Source of the DNA: Heterodera schachtii
Taxonomy: Eukaryota > Nematoda > Chromadorea > Rhabditida > Heteroderidae
DNA: 64,000 bases
Direction: 5' to 3'
NCBI GenBank assembly: GCA_023374025.1
Contig: SIJG01000005.1
Coordinates: forward strand, 422,356 to 486,355
Shown here in pieces: positions 54,819 to 64,000 of the stretch. The notes beneath the pieces were generated by a model. The model searched no databases. It had not been told where the DNA came from and worked only from the letters and a program-made list of their open reading frames with translations. How positions within the stretch are numbered: position 1 is the stretch's first letter; every line of letters starts with the position of its first letter. The translations under genes were made by a program, and so were the position numbers.

Positions 54819-56022
54819 TCATTGTAATTTTTCACTAAATCTTCTTGGGATAATAAAATAATTGTCCTCATTATAGCAATTTGTTTTTGGTTTAATGCCA
54901 AATTCAGCTTTGTATTTGTGTAATGAACTTCTTGGAATGTTCAAAATTTCAGCAATTTTCCGATCGGTAAGCTTTGGATTTTGATTTTTCATTTGGTAAT
55001 ATTGTTTCATCTTTTCCATTTTTTCAGCAATCGTGAAAACATTTCGCTCTAAAATATTCAAAAATTTCAAAATGGAAGCAGAGATATTCAAATTTGACCG
55101 TTTTTAGCATTTTGTTTAATGCCGAATTTCTTGGCCCATTTTTCAATTGTTGAATAACCAACACCAAACATTTGTTTGAATTTTACTTTAAATTCTTCCC
55201 ATTCCTTCTGTGAATGTTTTCCCATTTGCATAAATTCATTTTTATTTTTATGTAATTTTCAACAATTTCTCTTTTTTCTTCATCATTTTTTTGATTGTCC
55301 ACCGAATTTTCAACTTTTAATTGTTTCTTCCATAAATAAATACTTCTAATATTTATGCCCAAATGTTTTGCTATTATTTTTTTATATTTTTTTCTTTTTC
55401 CCTCCAATTTTTCCCTTAATTTCATTTTTAATTTGCCATATATTTGATCAAATTGCTTTAATATTTCAAGCTTTTTCTCATCCGAATATCTGTTTTTGAT
55501 CATTTGTCCAAATTCCCTTTTCCATTTGTAAATTTTTCTATCATTTTCACCCAATTTTTTGGCAATTTTTCTTTCAATTTTCACCCATTCTTTTCTCAAA
55601 TATTTCTTTCCTTTTTGCTTAATTTTCTCCTTAATTTTATGAAATTTTTCCACTATTTCCCTCTTTTGCGTGTCATTTAAAATGCGATTTTGATCATAAA
55701 TTGGTCCATTATTTTCTGGCAATTGTTCTAATTGATCACAATTTGTGGACATTTCTTCACTCTCCTCTATTTTCATTCCCGAAATCTCATTAAAAAATTG
55801 ATCAAATTGTCGATCATTTTGTCCAAATTGGCTATTCTGATCAGCATTTTGTCCATAAATTAATTGATCAATTTGACAAATATTTTCTTCTGTTCTTTCG
55901 TCCCATCCTTGGCCAAATATTTCATCAAAATTTTGTTCTTGATTTATTTTTCCAGAGTTAATTTGTTCAATTACGTTTTCAAATATTATTAGGCATAATA
56001 ATGATATTAGGAAAAATTTCAT
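54819..56022 (-). CDS. Secreted HTH-repeat protein, frame broken by one missing A
   Basis: Minus strand, exons 56022-55099 and 55048-54819. ATG 56022 starts the signal peptide MKFFLISLLCLIIFENVIEQ; SGKINQEQNFDEIFGQGWD and the acidic linker follow. Repeats 1 and 2 are intact (IERKIAKKLGENDRKIYKWK, IIAKHLGINIRSIYLWKK). In repeat 3 the A-run near 55240 has five A instead of six, and the frame shifts to a stop at 55183. Downstream the original frame stays good (FKQMFGVGYSTIEKWAKK), and adding one base gives the exact phase-1 junction. The terminal exon (ERNVFTIAEKMEKM..IAEILNIPRSSLHKYKAEF) carries an extended C-terminus of about 27 residues not seen in other copies. Pseudogene, assembly error and translational recoding are all possible. 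Confidence 0.75.
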
Positions 56023-56107
56023 TTTAAAAAAAATCGAATGATTGCAAATAAATGAAAATGTTTTTCTCGAAAGAATTAAAACATTGCTAAATATTCAAAA
56101 AAAAATA

Positions 56108-56135
56108 TGCTTATGAACCAAACAGTCAATAATAT
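56108..56135 (-). promoter_or_regulatory. Shared upstream motif of the HTH-repeat family
   Basis: Minus strand: ATTATTGACTGTTTGGTTCA TAAGC, about 90-110 bases before the ATG at 56022. Confidence 0.5.
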
Positions 56136-56139
56136 ATCT

Positions 56140-56571
56140 TTGACATATTATTATTTTTCACAATAATTATTAATTCTATAAGATTTTTCTGAATTTTTTG
56201 ATAAATATTTTCAAGAGAAAAATTATTACGAATATTTTAATGATTTATTAATACTTTTATAAATTAGTTACGCAATGAATTTTCAACTAATTTACATTTT
56301 TCAATTAATTTTGCTTATCAACTACACATTCAATAAATTATTAATATGTCATTTCCGTCTAATTAATAAATCCCAACAATTTATCAAAAAAATTTTACGC
56401 AATCTCAACGAAAATTCTACCATAAATCTTCACTCATACAAAATTAATAATTTTAAATAAGGATAACAATTATATATATATATATTTAAAAAACAAATAT
56501 TTAAAAATTGTTTTTTTAAACGCGGTTTCGAATTTTCAGAATGGTTGAAATTATACAAAATATATGATTAG
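56140..56571. other. AT-rich intergenic DNA
   Basis: Contains a short TA dinucleotide run (56470-56487). A 61-codon open frame (56275-56460) has an N-terminal hydrophobic start but no relative here; not called. Confidence 0.4.
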
Positions 56572-57162
56572 TAGGGCTGCTAATTTTATGTAAATACATA
56601 TTTTTTTCTTGGATTCTCCATAGCCTAATTAGTGGGAAAAACACTTTCTTTTTTGTGTTTGCGAACAAAAGTTGGGACTTTTATTTACATATTTTTACAT
56701 ATTTTTGGATTTTTCTACATATTACATATGTACATATTTTTATACATATTTTGGACTTTTTCGTACATATTTGGCAATTTTTCGTATATATTTTCATTTT
56801 TTTTAACATATTTTGAGGATTTTGGAAAATTTATAGAAATTTTTGTGAAAAATTAAAAAATTTTTTTGAAAATGTATCCCTAAAATCGAATTTTTTTTCA
56901 AAAAATTATATATCAAAAATTAATTTTTGAAATACTAAAATGTAATTCTAAGCCTAATTTTGTCATTTATATGGCATTTTGTGCCTATTTCACTTTTTAC
57001 AAAGAATTTTTTTGCAAAAATAACCATTAAAACAAAATTTTATTTACATATTTTAATACATATTTGGGGGTTTTTGTACATATTTCATACATATTTTAGC
57101 ATTTTTTATACATATTTTATTTACATAATTCACGATTTTCTTACATAAAATTAGCAGCCCTA
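56572..57162. mobile_element. hAT-like non-autonomous element (TAGGGCTGCT ends)
   Basis: Ends TAGGGCTGCTAATTTTATG and CATAAAATTAGCAGCCCTA, flanked by ATGATTAG on both sides (56564-56571, 57163-57170). Close relative of 2863-3379 along its whole length. Confidence 0.9.
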
Positions 57163-57170
57163 ATGATTAG

Positions 57171-59055
57171 TTATGCTCGGCCATTGTTCGGTCTAAAATA
57201 TTCAATTAGATAAATATTTGCAATAGGGGGTTATTGGTGCGGTATCGAGTATCGAAGTCAAAATCAAAAACTGTCGAATAAAGTGTAATTGGGTATCAAC
57301 AGGATTGCCAACTAAAATTTTTCTAAATCAGCATTTGGCTGACAAAAAATCAGCATTTTAGATCAAAAAACAGCATTTTAGAAAATTTTATTCCAAAAGA
57401 TTTAAAAAAGAGTTTTTTGCGGCGCGACTTTTTCCAAAAATTTTTTTGTTAAAAGGGGGCCGGCGGTGCCGGTAGGTGCCACCGGCAAAAATTTGAAAAT
57501 TTGAGTGTAAATTTGTTAGCCGATTTTCACCAAAAAATGACCAATTTTTGAGAATTTCAGTAAATTTTTTATGAAAAATTTCACAATTGATCCCTTGAAA
57601 TCAGCACAATGTGTCCAATTTCTCTGTTACCATATTTTTGGCATTTTTGGTTCAGACTGTGTTAAACGATTCGACTTTTTAGTGCATTCTACAAAATTTT
57701 CCTGTACTTATATACCTTGATTTTCGGTTTTTATGAAATGATTATTTTTTTATTGTAACAAATTATCACCCGAAAACTTTATTTAATATTCGAAAAACAT
57801 TTTAAAAAATTGGGAATGCTTCTTGTGCACAATCGGTAAGCGACGATTCGGCTGTCCGAAAGGTTGGGTTTTACGACGTTTCGACAGGAGCGCCAAGTAC
57901 TGCAAAACGGGGTTCGGCGTCTATGGGAATGCGAAATAAGTGGAATATTGTAGGGGATTGGGGATGGGCCGAAGGTGTGTTGTCCAAATGTTGTCAAAGT
58001 TGGGACAAATATTTATTTAGAAATAAATTGGGAAACGGCGGAATAAAATGGAGAGACGATATAAAATTAAAGGAGAAAAAGCAGCAGAAGATAAAAATTT
58101 AAAACTGAACAACATGAATGACAAATGAATGATGAAAAGAGGGATGAATTTAGGTACTGAATTGGGAAATTGTCAATAAATGATCGCGACAATAGAAATT
58201 ATTTAAAATTGGGTCGGTTGTCCGTTTGGTATGACAAGGTTCCATCAGGGGGCACATGTCGGGGGTCGGGTCGGGGGCAGCTAAATTGTCGGGGGTCGAG
58301 GACCCCGATCGGGTAGTGATCAACAAAATTTTTTAACGGAAAACCCAATTTTTCTTTTTAAATGCTCGTAAATCTTCCTTTTCTTCACTTAAATCACCTG
58401 GTTCACACTCGTTCGTTGGCGCCCGGTTTTCTTTTGCGGCGCTTTTTCCAAAAACTTTTGAGTACAGGAGGGGGGCTGGCGAGGCCGATAGGCGGCGACA
58501 GGAAAATTTTGAAAATTTTAGTGCAATTTGCTAACAAATTTTGTTTAAAAATAACCAATTTTTGCGATTTTGTGACAATTTTTGAAGAAAAATTAATATA
58601 TAGTCGCCGGAAAAAAATTGAAAATTTTGAAACTTTTATTTTCGAAGTGAGTTTGGTTGAGAAAAACGCTTTTTTAGCTCGATGTTTAGGTAAAATATAA
58701 ATATTTTGTTGGACTAAATTTTAAATTTTACAACGCTCGGAGTCCCCAATTCCCCGAATTAGTGTCGGGGGGTCGGGGTCGGGGAGCAACACTTGTTTAA
58801 TCCTAAAATTTAGCATCCCAAGTGGAAAAAATTTCTGCAATTGTATAGCTTGGTTTTTGGTTTTTAGTTTTTACGAAATAATTAATTTTTTTAATATTAT
58901 ATTTTTAAGCGGATAAAATTGTAACAAATTATCACCCGAAAACTTTATTTAATATCCTATGACTTGTTCAACAATTACAAAATGAACAAAAAAAATAAAG
59001 TTATAATCCTTCGCTAAATTGAATCATTTGAAGAACAAAAATGATTCGATGCCCT
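57171..59055. repeat. Repeat-rich region with GC-rich hairpins and GGGGGTCG tracts
   Basis: 57300-57640 is an element-like piece (AAATCAGCATTT repeats) with hairpin GCCGGCGGTGCCGGTAGGTG at 57458. 57757-57800 and 58915-58960 carry AACAAATTATCACCCGAAAACTTT, also at 62938-62965; this is the 3' flank of the two-repeat secreted genes. 57830-57975 is GC-richer with no convincing frame. 58240-58315 and 58740-58795 contain GTCGGGGGTCGGG in both orientations of one element, whose middle has GGCGAGGCCGATAGGCGGCG at 58476. Confidence 0.5.
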
Positions 59056-60586
59056 TCAAATTTCCTGGAAAACGTCAGCCGTATATTCAAAACGCGCACC
59101 CTCTGAAATGATGAATTATTTTAAAATTTTCTTCAAATTAAATATTTTAGTTTCTATCGAATGAAAAATTCGCTTGAAATTGACAAATATAAGCATATTG
59201 CTGGTGAAATTCAATTTCGGAATCACCTGTGGCGAAATGCGCAAAATGTATAGCGCAAATAAAAAATTTTGGAAAAAAATTATTTCGGGAAAACCCCAAA
59301 TTGGCATGCCTGTACTTGGAATGTGACTTGATACGATCGGAGCCCTTGAAAAAATTAATTGCCCCCGGAAATCGATTGGAGGATTTGTCTCCTGATTTAT
59401 TTGGTCAACTAAAATTGATTTGCCCATGGAAATCGATTAACGCCAAGAAATTGAAAAAAAAATTGTAATTTTGCTGCTTTACCGGTCAGCAGTTCAGGCT
59501 GTAATTCGATTGGCAGCCAACTGTAAACGGTTTCAGCCGCTTTTGCTGCCACCCGCTCCACGTCATAATCGGCTGGCGGTAGCGGTGCCGCCGGTTTGAT
59601 GTCCGCAAGCTTTTTGGGCTGTTTATCGGCCGGAAGAGACCCGTACACATTGCCAGCCGCTTTTGCAGCCACACGCTGCAAGTCATAATCTATTGGCAAT
59701 TTGGTCGATGCTGAAATTTTTATATTTATTTTATGGCAAATCTATCGAAATTTTTTGCTTGGCAATATGTATATGAAATTTGCCAAAAAAAAGTGGCGAA
59801 TGAAGTAAGTGAGGTATAGCTATGATATAATCTTCAAGGGTCTCTATAGCTCAGTCGGTTAAAGCCCTTCAAAGAAAATTTGAGTGCGGCTGCTTGGAAC
59901 TGCAGGGCTCACAGATGCGAAAAATTATTATAAATTTTATTATTTTTATGGAGGATAAGGTTTTCTAAAAATTTATTTTAAATTTAGTAAATTTTTACTG
60001 GTCTCAGCTTTTGTTGGTTTTTGCTTTGCCGGTTCATTTTCCTTCAATTCATCACTCGCTTTGCTTGATGATTCGTCTAAAATTTTGTGATTTGATAATT
60101 ATTACTTAATTAAAAATGGAAAGCATTATAATGGAAATTATTTTTTAAATTGAGAAAGCGCAAAAAGGAAAATGTTTTTTCATAAAGAATTTTTTTTATT
60201 GTTTTGAATATAGAAAAAATTACTAAAATTCTTATTATTTCCTCAAAACATTGATTTTTTTAATTTAATATTTATTTTTATTTTATTTTAGAAAAAAAAT
60301 TAATTTAACCAATTTCAATGCTTGGCTGTGCCTTTTTTATTTCTTCTTCTTCATTGTGAACAGGTGAAGCGATAATGCCTGTGAATAAAATTATATGTTT
60401 CATTTTTCAAATTTTCTCGGATAAAAAATTTAACTTTTCTATGAATAAAAATTCTTTTTTCATCTTTAAATTTTTCTCGGATAAAAAATTATTACTTTTT
60501 TATATTTAATAATTACCAAATTTACAAATGCCAGTCAAAGCAAATATCACCAGAAAAAAGGTGATGTTGCAGTTGAAGAAGTTCAT
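59056..60586 (-). CDS. Secreted two-repeat protein, five exons, 163 aa
   Basis: Minus-strand exons: 60586-60517, 60378-60310, 60076-59999, 59710-59483, 59102-59056. Every junction is GT-AG and phase 1, so the exons form a symmetric cassette gene. Exon 1 is a signal peptide (MNFFNCNITFFLVIFALTG). Exons 2-3 code an acidic, Ser/Lys-rich linker (NEEEEIKKAQ, SSSKASDELKENEPAK). Exon 4 holds two copies of a roughly 40-residue repeat: DYDLQRVAAKAAGNVY..LPADKQP and DYDVERVAAKAAETVYSWLP. Exon 5 codes EGARFEYTADVFQEI and TGA 59058-59056. The repeat looks amphipathic and helical; I do not recognise a family. The copy at 63064-64000 confirms the exon-intron structure, so selection on the coding frame is likely. 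A tRNA-like fragment lies in intron 3. Confidence 0.8.
59837..59900 (+). ncRNA. tRNA-derived fragment in an intron (degraded)
   Basis: GGGTCTCTATAGCTCAGTCG GTTAAAGCCC is the 5' half of a tRNA-like sequence (A-box region). The T-arm and B box are lost. It is the older-looking counterpart of 63762-63834 at the same intron position of the duplicated gene. Confidence 0.5.
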
Positions 60587-61005
60587 TTTTTTATATTTAT
60601 CAAAAATATTAATATTTAAATGAATAATTAAATAATAATTTATGTTTTTTCCATATTTTTTGGCACTTTTTATATGCCAATTGGTAGGCTTAATGTTTGC
60701 CATAATTTCCTGCTTCAATCATTTGGAATATGTTATGATGATGACATTGCAAAGGAAGTCCGGGAATATAACTTCATGTGAATATTATTATTTATGATTG
60801 ATTAATATCAATAAAAATATTGAAAATTTAATTAAGAGTTTTGTATGATGTATTAATATTTTAAAAATAAAATTTTTAAATTGAATGCATTTTGTTCAAT
60901 TAATTTTTCATTTCATCACAATCTGTGGATATTCTTCACCCTTCTATTTATATGATTAACAAAATTCAGTAAAATAATTAATTTTTATTTTTTTAACAAA
61001 TTATA
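60587..61005. other. Upstream region of the two-repeat secreted gene
   Basis: AT-rich; reading on the minus strand this precedes the ATG at 60586. 60625-60740 has CATATTTTTTGGCACTTTTT and ATGCCAATTGG. No exon seen. Confidence 0.35.
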
Positions 61006-61940
61006 AAGTCCGAAGGTATCGTCGCACTTCGGCATCCAACAACCTTCGTCGTACTGCTTCAACCTTTTCACACACTTCGGCTCCCCGCACTATTCGCACC
61101 GATGATGTGCTGTCCATTGCCTGGAAAACAAACATTTTTGAAAATGCTAAGTTTTATAAAAAAAATATATCAATTAATTGATTTTAATTTTACACCGTCT
61201 AAGATGGAAGCTGGGCGGGACGACATCTAACAACTGCAATGTTGATCAGTGGAGGCCAAATGTAGGAATTTTCGGGTGGAAGAGGCGTAGGAAAAGCAGC
61301 AATGATTTGGTCGACAGTTCTTCCCTCCTCACTGTGCAAAGTGGAAATGGGAACGTCGCCGCCGATCCTTGATGGCCCAAAAGAGCGGAAGTAAAATTGA
61401 GTGCGACGCTTCACTGCCCACGTCGATGCCCAATCGTCAAATCCATTGCCGGCGAACGACCGCTTCGATGCTTTCCGTGCCTTGAATGTTATGCCAGCAT
61501 CCACCATTTGCGGTATTCAATTTCCCTGAATTATCTTCCTGCTGGTTTTTAGTAAGTCGCAGATTTCTATCGTTCCACCGGCGGAATGTCCAATTCCTGC
61601 TGTGCCATGGGTATAGGAGTTACAGGTAGTGGATCGTTGTTGTCTTGCGCGGTGCTTCTGGGTCAACGACTCTGCTTCGTCTTGTTCTGACGTTTCTGCA
61701 TAGGGGTTAGGCAGGGAGTTGTTGAAATTCACAAAATTTTCTTTGAGATAAAAATGAAGAATGAATTCACATTTCTACGCCAGACGGGGGCTTTGGCCGA
61801 TTTCGCCACCTTTGCTTGTCTCTCCTCTCGTTTGTCCCATCGTTTTTTTTTTGCTGAGTCTTTGCCAATAAGCTTATTAAATAACTTTCTTCTTGCCATA
61901 AATACATCAAAAAAATGCGTTTTTATATTTAAACACAAAA
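61006..61940 (-). pseudogene. Unresolved gene-like stretch, minus strand, frames do not join
   Basis: This stretch is clearly GC-richer and more protein-like than its surroundings. On the minus strand: an exon-like start near 61899 (MARRKLFNKLIGKDSAKKKR, very basic); 61717-61520 open in more than one frame, with fragments such as PVTPIPMAQQELDIPPVE; 61507-61200 open, with MVDAGITFKARKASKRSFAG, DDWASTWAVKRRTQFYFRSF and GRTVDQIIAAFPTPLPPE; and 61123-61006 after a TTTTCCAG acceptor (MDSTSSVRIVRGAEV..RRRLLDAEVRRYL, stop TAA). I could not find GT-AG joins that keep one frame through all parts; indels or a missed intron are likely. No family recognised. Could be a conserved gene with assembly errors or a decayed one. 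Confidence 0.4.
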
Positions 61941-63063
61941 AACCTTTTTAATTTGACCAATTTTAAACTAAACTGACCTATCATTAAATGCAGAATTTTT
62001 CTCTATCGCTATGCAAAATTTGATGAAAGTGGTTTGAGTAAAAAACAAAGTTTTATGTGGCGAAGTAAACCTTGTTTTTTACACCAATAAATGAATCGTG
62101 AGTATGCCAAAGTGAGAGAAATACAAAGAAAAAAATAAAGTATCAATATGTTATTGCATTTTTAAATATTAATATAATGTAAGTATAAAATAATAATTTT
62201 TCTAAATTTTTAACAAAATACTAAACGAATTCTTCAATAAATCTTCATTCATTTAAAATAAAATTAATTATTTAACTTAACATTCAACATTTGTTTAAAT
62301 TTTATCAATTAAATTATTTAAATTTAACTCATTATTAGTTTATAAATTGTATGGATTTTGCCGTTTAGATTTTTTGCTTTGGTGAATGTTTTTAGTGCAT
62401 ATAAATTCATATTTTTGGGGTTATCTAGAATAAATGAATATTTATTTTGCCATATTTACGTTTTAAAATAAATTTCGACAATTTTTTTGGAGATATCACA
62501 AGAAATACCCAAAAAATACACCTCCTAAGAATTGACTTTTTGGAAATAAAAAAACACACCCTTAACAATTAACTCTAATCATAATATTTTTGGAATAATT
62601 CTCCAAATTTTAAAGGGTTAAGGATGGTCCTGAAATTTGATCCAAGTTGATTTTAAGGCAAATTTTACCACTGATTTAGTTGATTTTAAATGTTTATTTT
62701 CAAATATTAATAGTGGTAAGAATGATAGTAAAAGCAATTTTTAAAAATTATTTTTTTAAATGAGTTTTTAATTTTTCAGAATGGGGTTGAAATTTTGTCA
62801 GCGAAATATCCTATTAAGGGAGCAAATTGTTAAAAAATATATCGTTTTACTTTATATACCAATGTTCAAAAATTATATATCAGTAAAATTTTGTTACTCT
62901 TTAGTTTTTTAATGTTTTTTAAGCAGGCAAAATTGTAACAAATTATCACCCGAAAACTTTCTTTAATATCCTATCTTTAACAATTACAAAAAAGAAAAAA
63001 ATACAAAGTTACAATCTTTCGCTAAATTGAATCATTTGAAGAATAAGAATGTTTAGATGTCCT
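61941..63063. other. Intergenic DNA with element fragments
   Basis: 62380-62620 resembles ATATGGA-family interiors (GGTGAATGTTTTTAGTGCATATAAATTC, ACACCTCCTAAGAATTGACTTTTTGG). 62938-62975 is the shared ATTATCACCCGAAAACTTT block that sits 3' of the two-repeat gene copies. No exon seen. Confidence 0.45.
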
Positions 63064-64000
63064 TCAAATGCTCTGGAAAACTTCAGCTGTATATTCAACA
63101 CGTTCATCCTCTTAAATAATAAATTGTTTTAAAAATTTATTTAAATTTTAACATTTGGTTTCGATCGATGGAATTAACGAATATATTTCAGGCAAGTGGG
63201 TTAGCTCCCAAAATAATAAATTTGATACTTTTTGTCTCCTAATTAGGTATGAAATTAATTGGCTCTGGAAATAGAATGGAGCATTTCACTCCTACCTAAT
63301 TTGACGCAAAATTTGGGCGGGATTTTTCTCCTAATTTGGCATTAAAATTGTTTGGCCCCCTGCTGGAAATCGATTAATGCCAAAAAAAATTGGGGAAATA
63401 ATTCTAAATTGTCTGAATTACCAGTCATCAGTTCGGGCTGTAGCTCCTTTGGCAACCAACTGTAAACGCTTTCAGCCGCTTTTTCTGCCACCCGCTCCAC
63501 GTCATAATCGGCTGGCGGCAAAGGTGCCGCCGGTGCCGCTGGTTTGATGTCGGCAAGCTTTTTGGGCTGTTTGTCGGCCGGAAGCCACGCGTACACATTG
63601 CCAGCCGCTTTTGCAGCCACACGCTGCAAGTCATAATCCATTGGCAATTTGGTCGATGCTGAAAATTTTCAATTTATTTTATGGCATATCTATCGAAATT
63701 TTTTGCTTGGCAAAATGTATATGCAATTTGCCAAAAAATGATAGACATATTAATCTGCAAGGGTCCCCATAGCTCAGTCGGTTAGAGCCCATCAAGGAAT
63801 TAAAGAGGCCGTGGGTTCGACTCCCGCCGGGCGAGTAAAGGTAATTTGAGTGCTGCTGTTTGAAATTTAAGTAAATTTTGTTATTTTTATGAATCTAATG
63901 TTCAAAAAGAAAAAAAATTGCTTTGTATTTTCAGAAAAGTTTTGAAAATTTCAAAATGTTTTCAAATTTATTAACCAATGGAATCGTTTTTTATAGATTT
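63064..64000 (-). CDS. Second copy of the secreted two-repeat protein (5' part beyond the window)
   Basis: Minus strand; exon 4 is 63658-63422 and exon 5 is 63110-63064, in the same phase as at 59.0-60.6 kb. Exon 4 codes DYDLQRVAAKAAGNVYAWLP and DYDVERVAEKAAESVYSWLP with a three-residue longer Pro/Ala linker (KPAAPAAPLPPADYD); exon 5 codes EDERVEYTAEVFQSI and TGA. Differences from the first copy are mostly substitutions and a 9-base in-frame insertion, with no frame breaks, which favours two functional genes. Exons 1-3, including the signal peptide, should lie to the right of base 64000. Confidence 0.75.
63762..63834 (+). ncRNA. tRNA-like sequence in an intron, probably a tRNA pseudogene
   Basis: GGTCCCCATAGCTCAGTCGG TTAGAGC gives a good D arm with A box, and GTGGGTTCGACTCCCGC a good T arm with B box. 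The acceptor ends (5' GTCCCCA, 3' GGGCGA) pair poorly and the anticodon arm (CCATCAAGGAATTAAAGAGG) does not form a normal stem, so a working tRNA is unlikely. It lies in the intron upstream of exon 4 of the minus-strand gene. Confidence 0.55.

Noticed and set aside
57779..57997. 72-codon minus-strand frame with Arg/Ser-rich product
   Set aside because: GC-richer but with no start or splice context; composition suggests an RNA or repeat fragment and no family could be named.
1..64000. Bacterial-type operons, Shine-Dalgarno sites and rho-independent terminators
   Set aside because: Spliced genes, signal-peptide exons and G-alpha show a eukaryotic nuclear genome; poly-T tracts and hairpins here belong to transposons.

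Overview
The window looks like nuclear DNA of a nematode. It is extremely AT-rich, genes are split by short AT-rich introns (down to about 40 bases) with TTTTCAG/TTTTAG-type acceptors, and it contains a metazoan heterotrimeric G-protein alpha gene. A large share of the recognisable genes encode predicted secreted proteins in small lineage-specific families, as in parasitic nematodes; a plant-parasitic tylenchid such as Meloidogyne is my guess, but nothing here proves the genus.

Layout. 1-9 kb: the 3' exon of a secreted HTH-repeat gene, a pair of related genes of unknown function (3.9 and 5.6 kb), and many non-autonomous transposons with 8-base target duplications. 9.1-11.1 kb: a small two-exon membrane-protein gene (minus). 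15.0 kb: a small secreted protein. 16.5-21.3 kb: a tandem cluster of HTH-repeat genes, all damaged to some degree, with a degraded retroelement piece. 21.6-23.8 kb: a 30-base minisatellite holding a double-hairpin insertion. 23.8-28.4 kb: gene-poor AT-rich DNA. 28.4-31.8 kb: a ten-exon G-alpha gene with a one-base frameshift in switch II. 33.7-37.5 kb: a secreted protein gene with three tandem nucleoside-hydrolase-like domains. 40.8-41.9 kb: an HTH-repeat pseudogene (minus). 43.5-49.2 kb: a second, shorter version of the same series (G-alpha last exon only, single-domain nucleoside-hydrolase-like gene, HTH-repeat gene on minus), which indicates a segmental duplication. 50.0-56.0 kb: two more HTH-repeat genes (minus) and a remnant. 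59.0-60.6 kb and 63.0-64 kb: two copies of a five-exon secreted two-repeat protein (the second cut by the window end), with an unresolved GC-richer gene-like stretch between them.

Three themes stand out. (1) A secreted family with a signal peptide, an acidic linker and four lysine-rich helix-turn-helix-like repeats, some copies sharing an upstream motif about 100 bases before the ATG. (2) Secreted nucleoside-hydrolase-fold proteins that keep the N-terminal metal-site aspartates but lack the C-terminal His-Asp pair, one of them a three-domain tandem. (3) Heavy, nested invasion by TAGGGCTGC-ended (hAT-like) elements and long foldback elements that land in introns, gene ends and each other. Many gene copies differ by single-base indels, so assembly error must be excluded before calling them pseudogenes.
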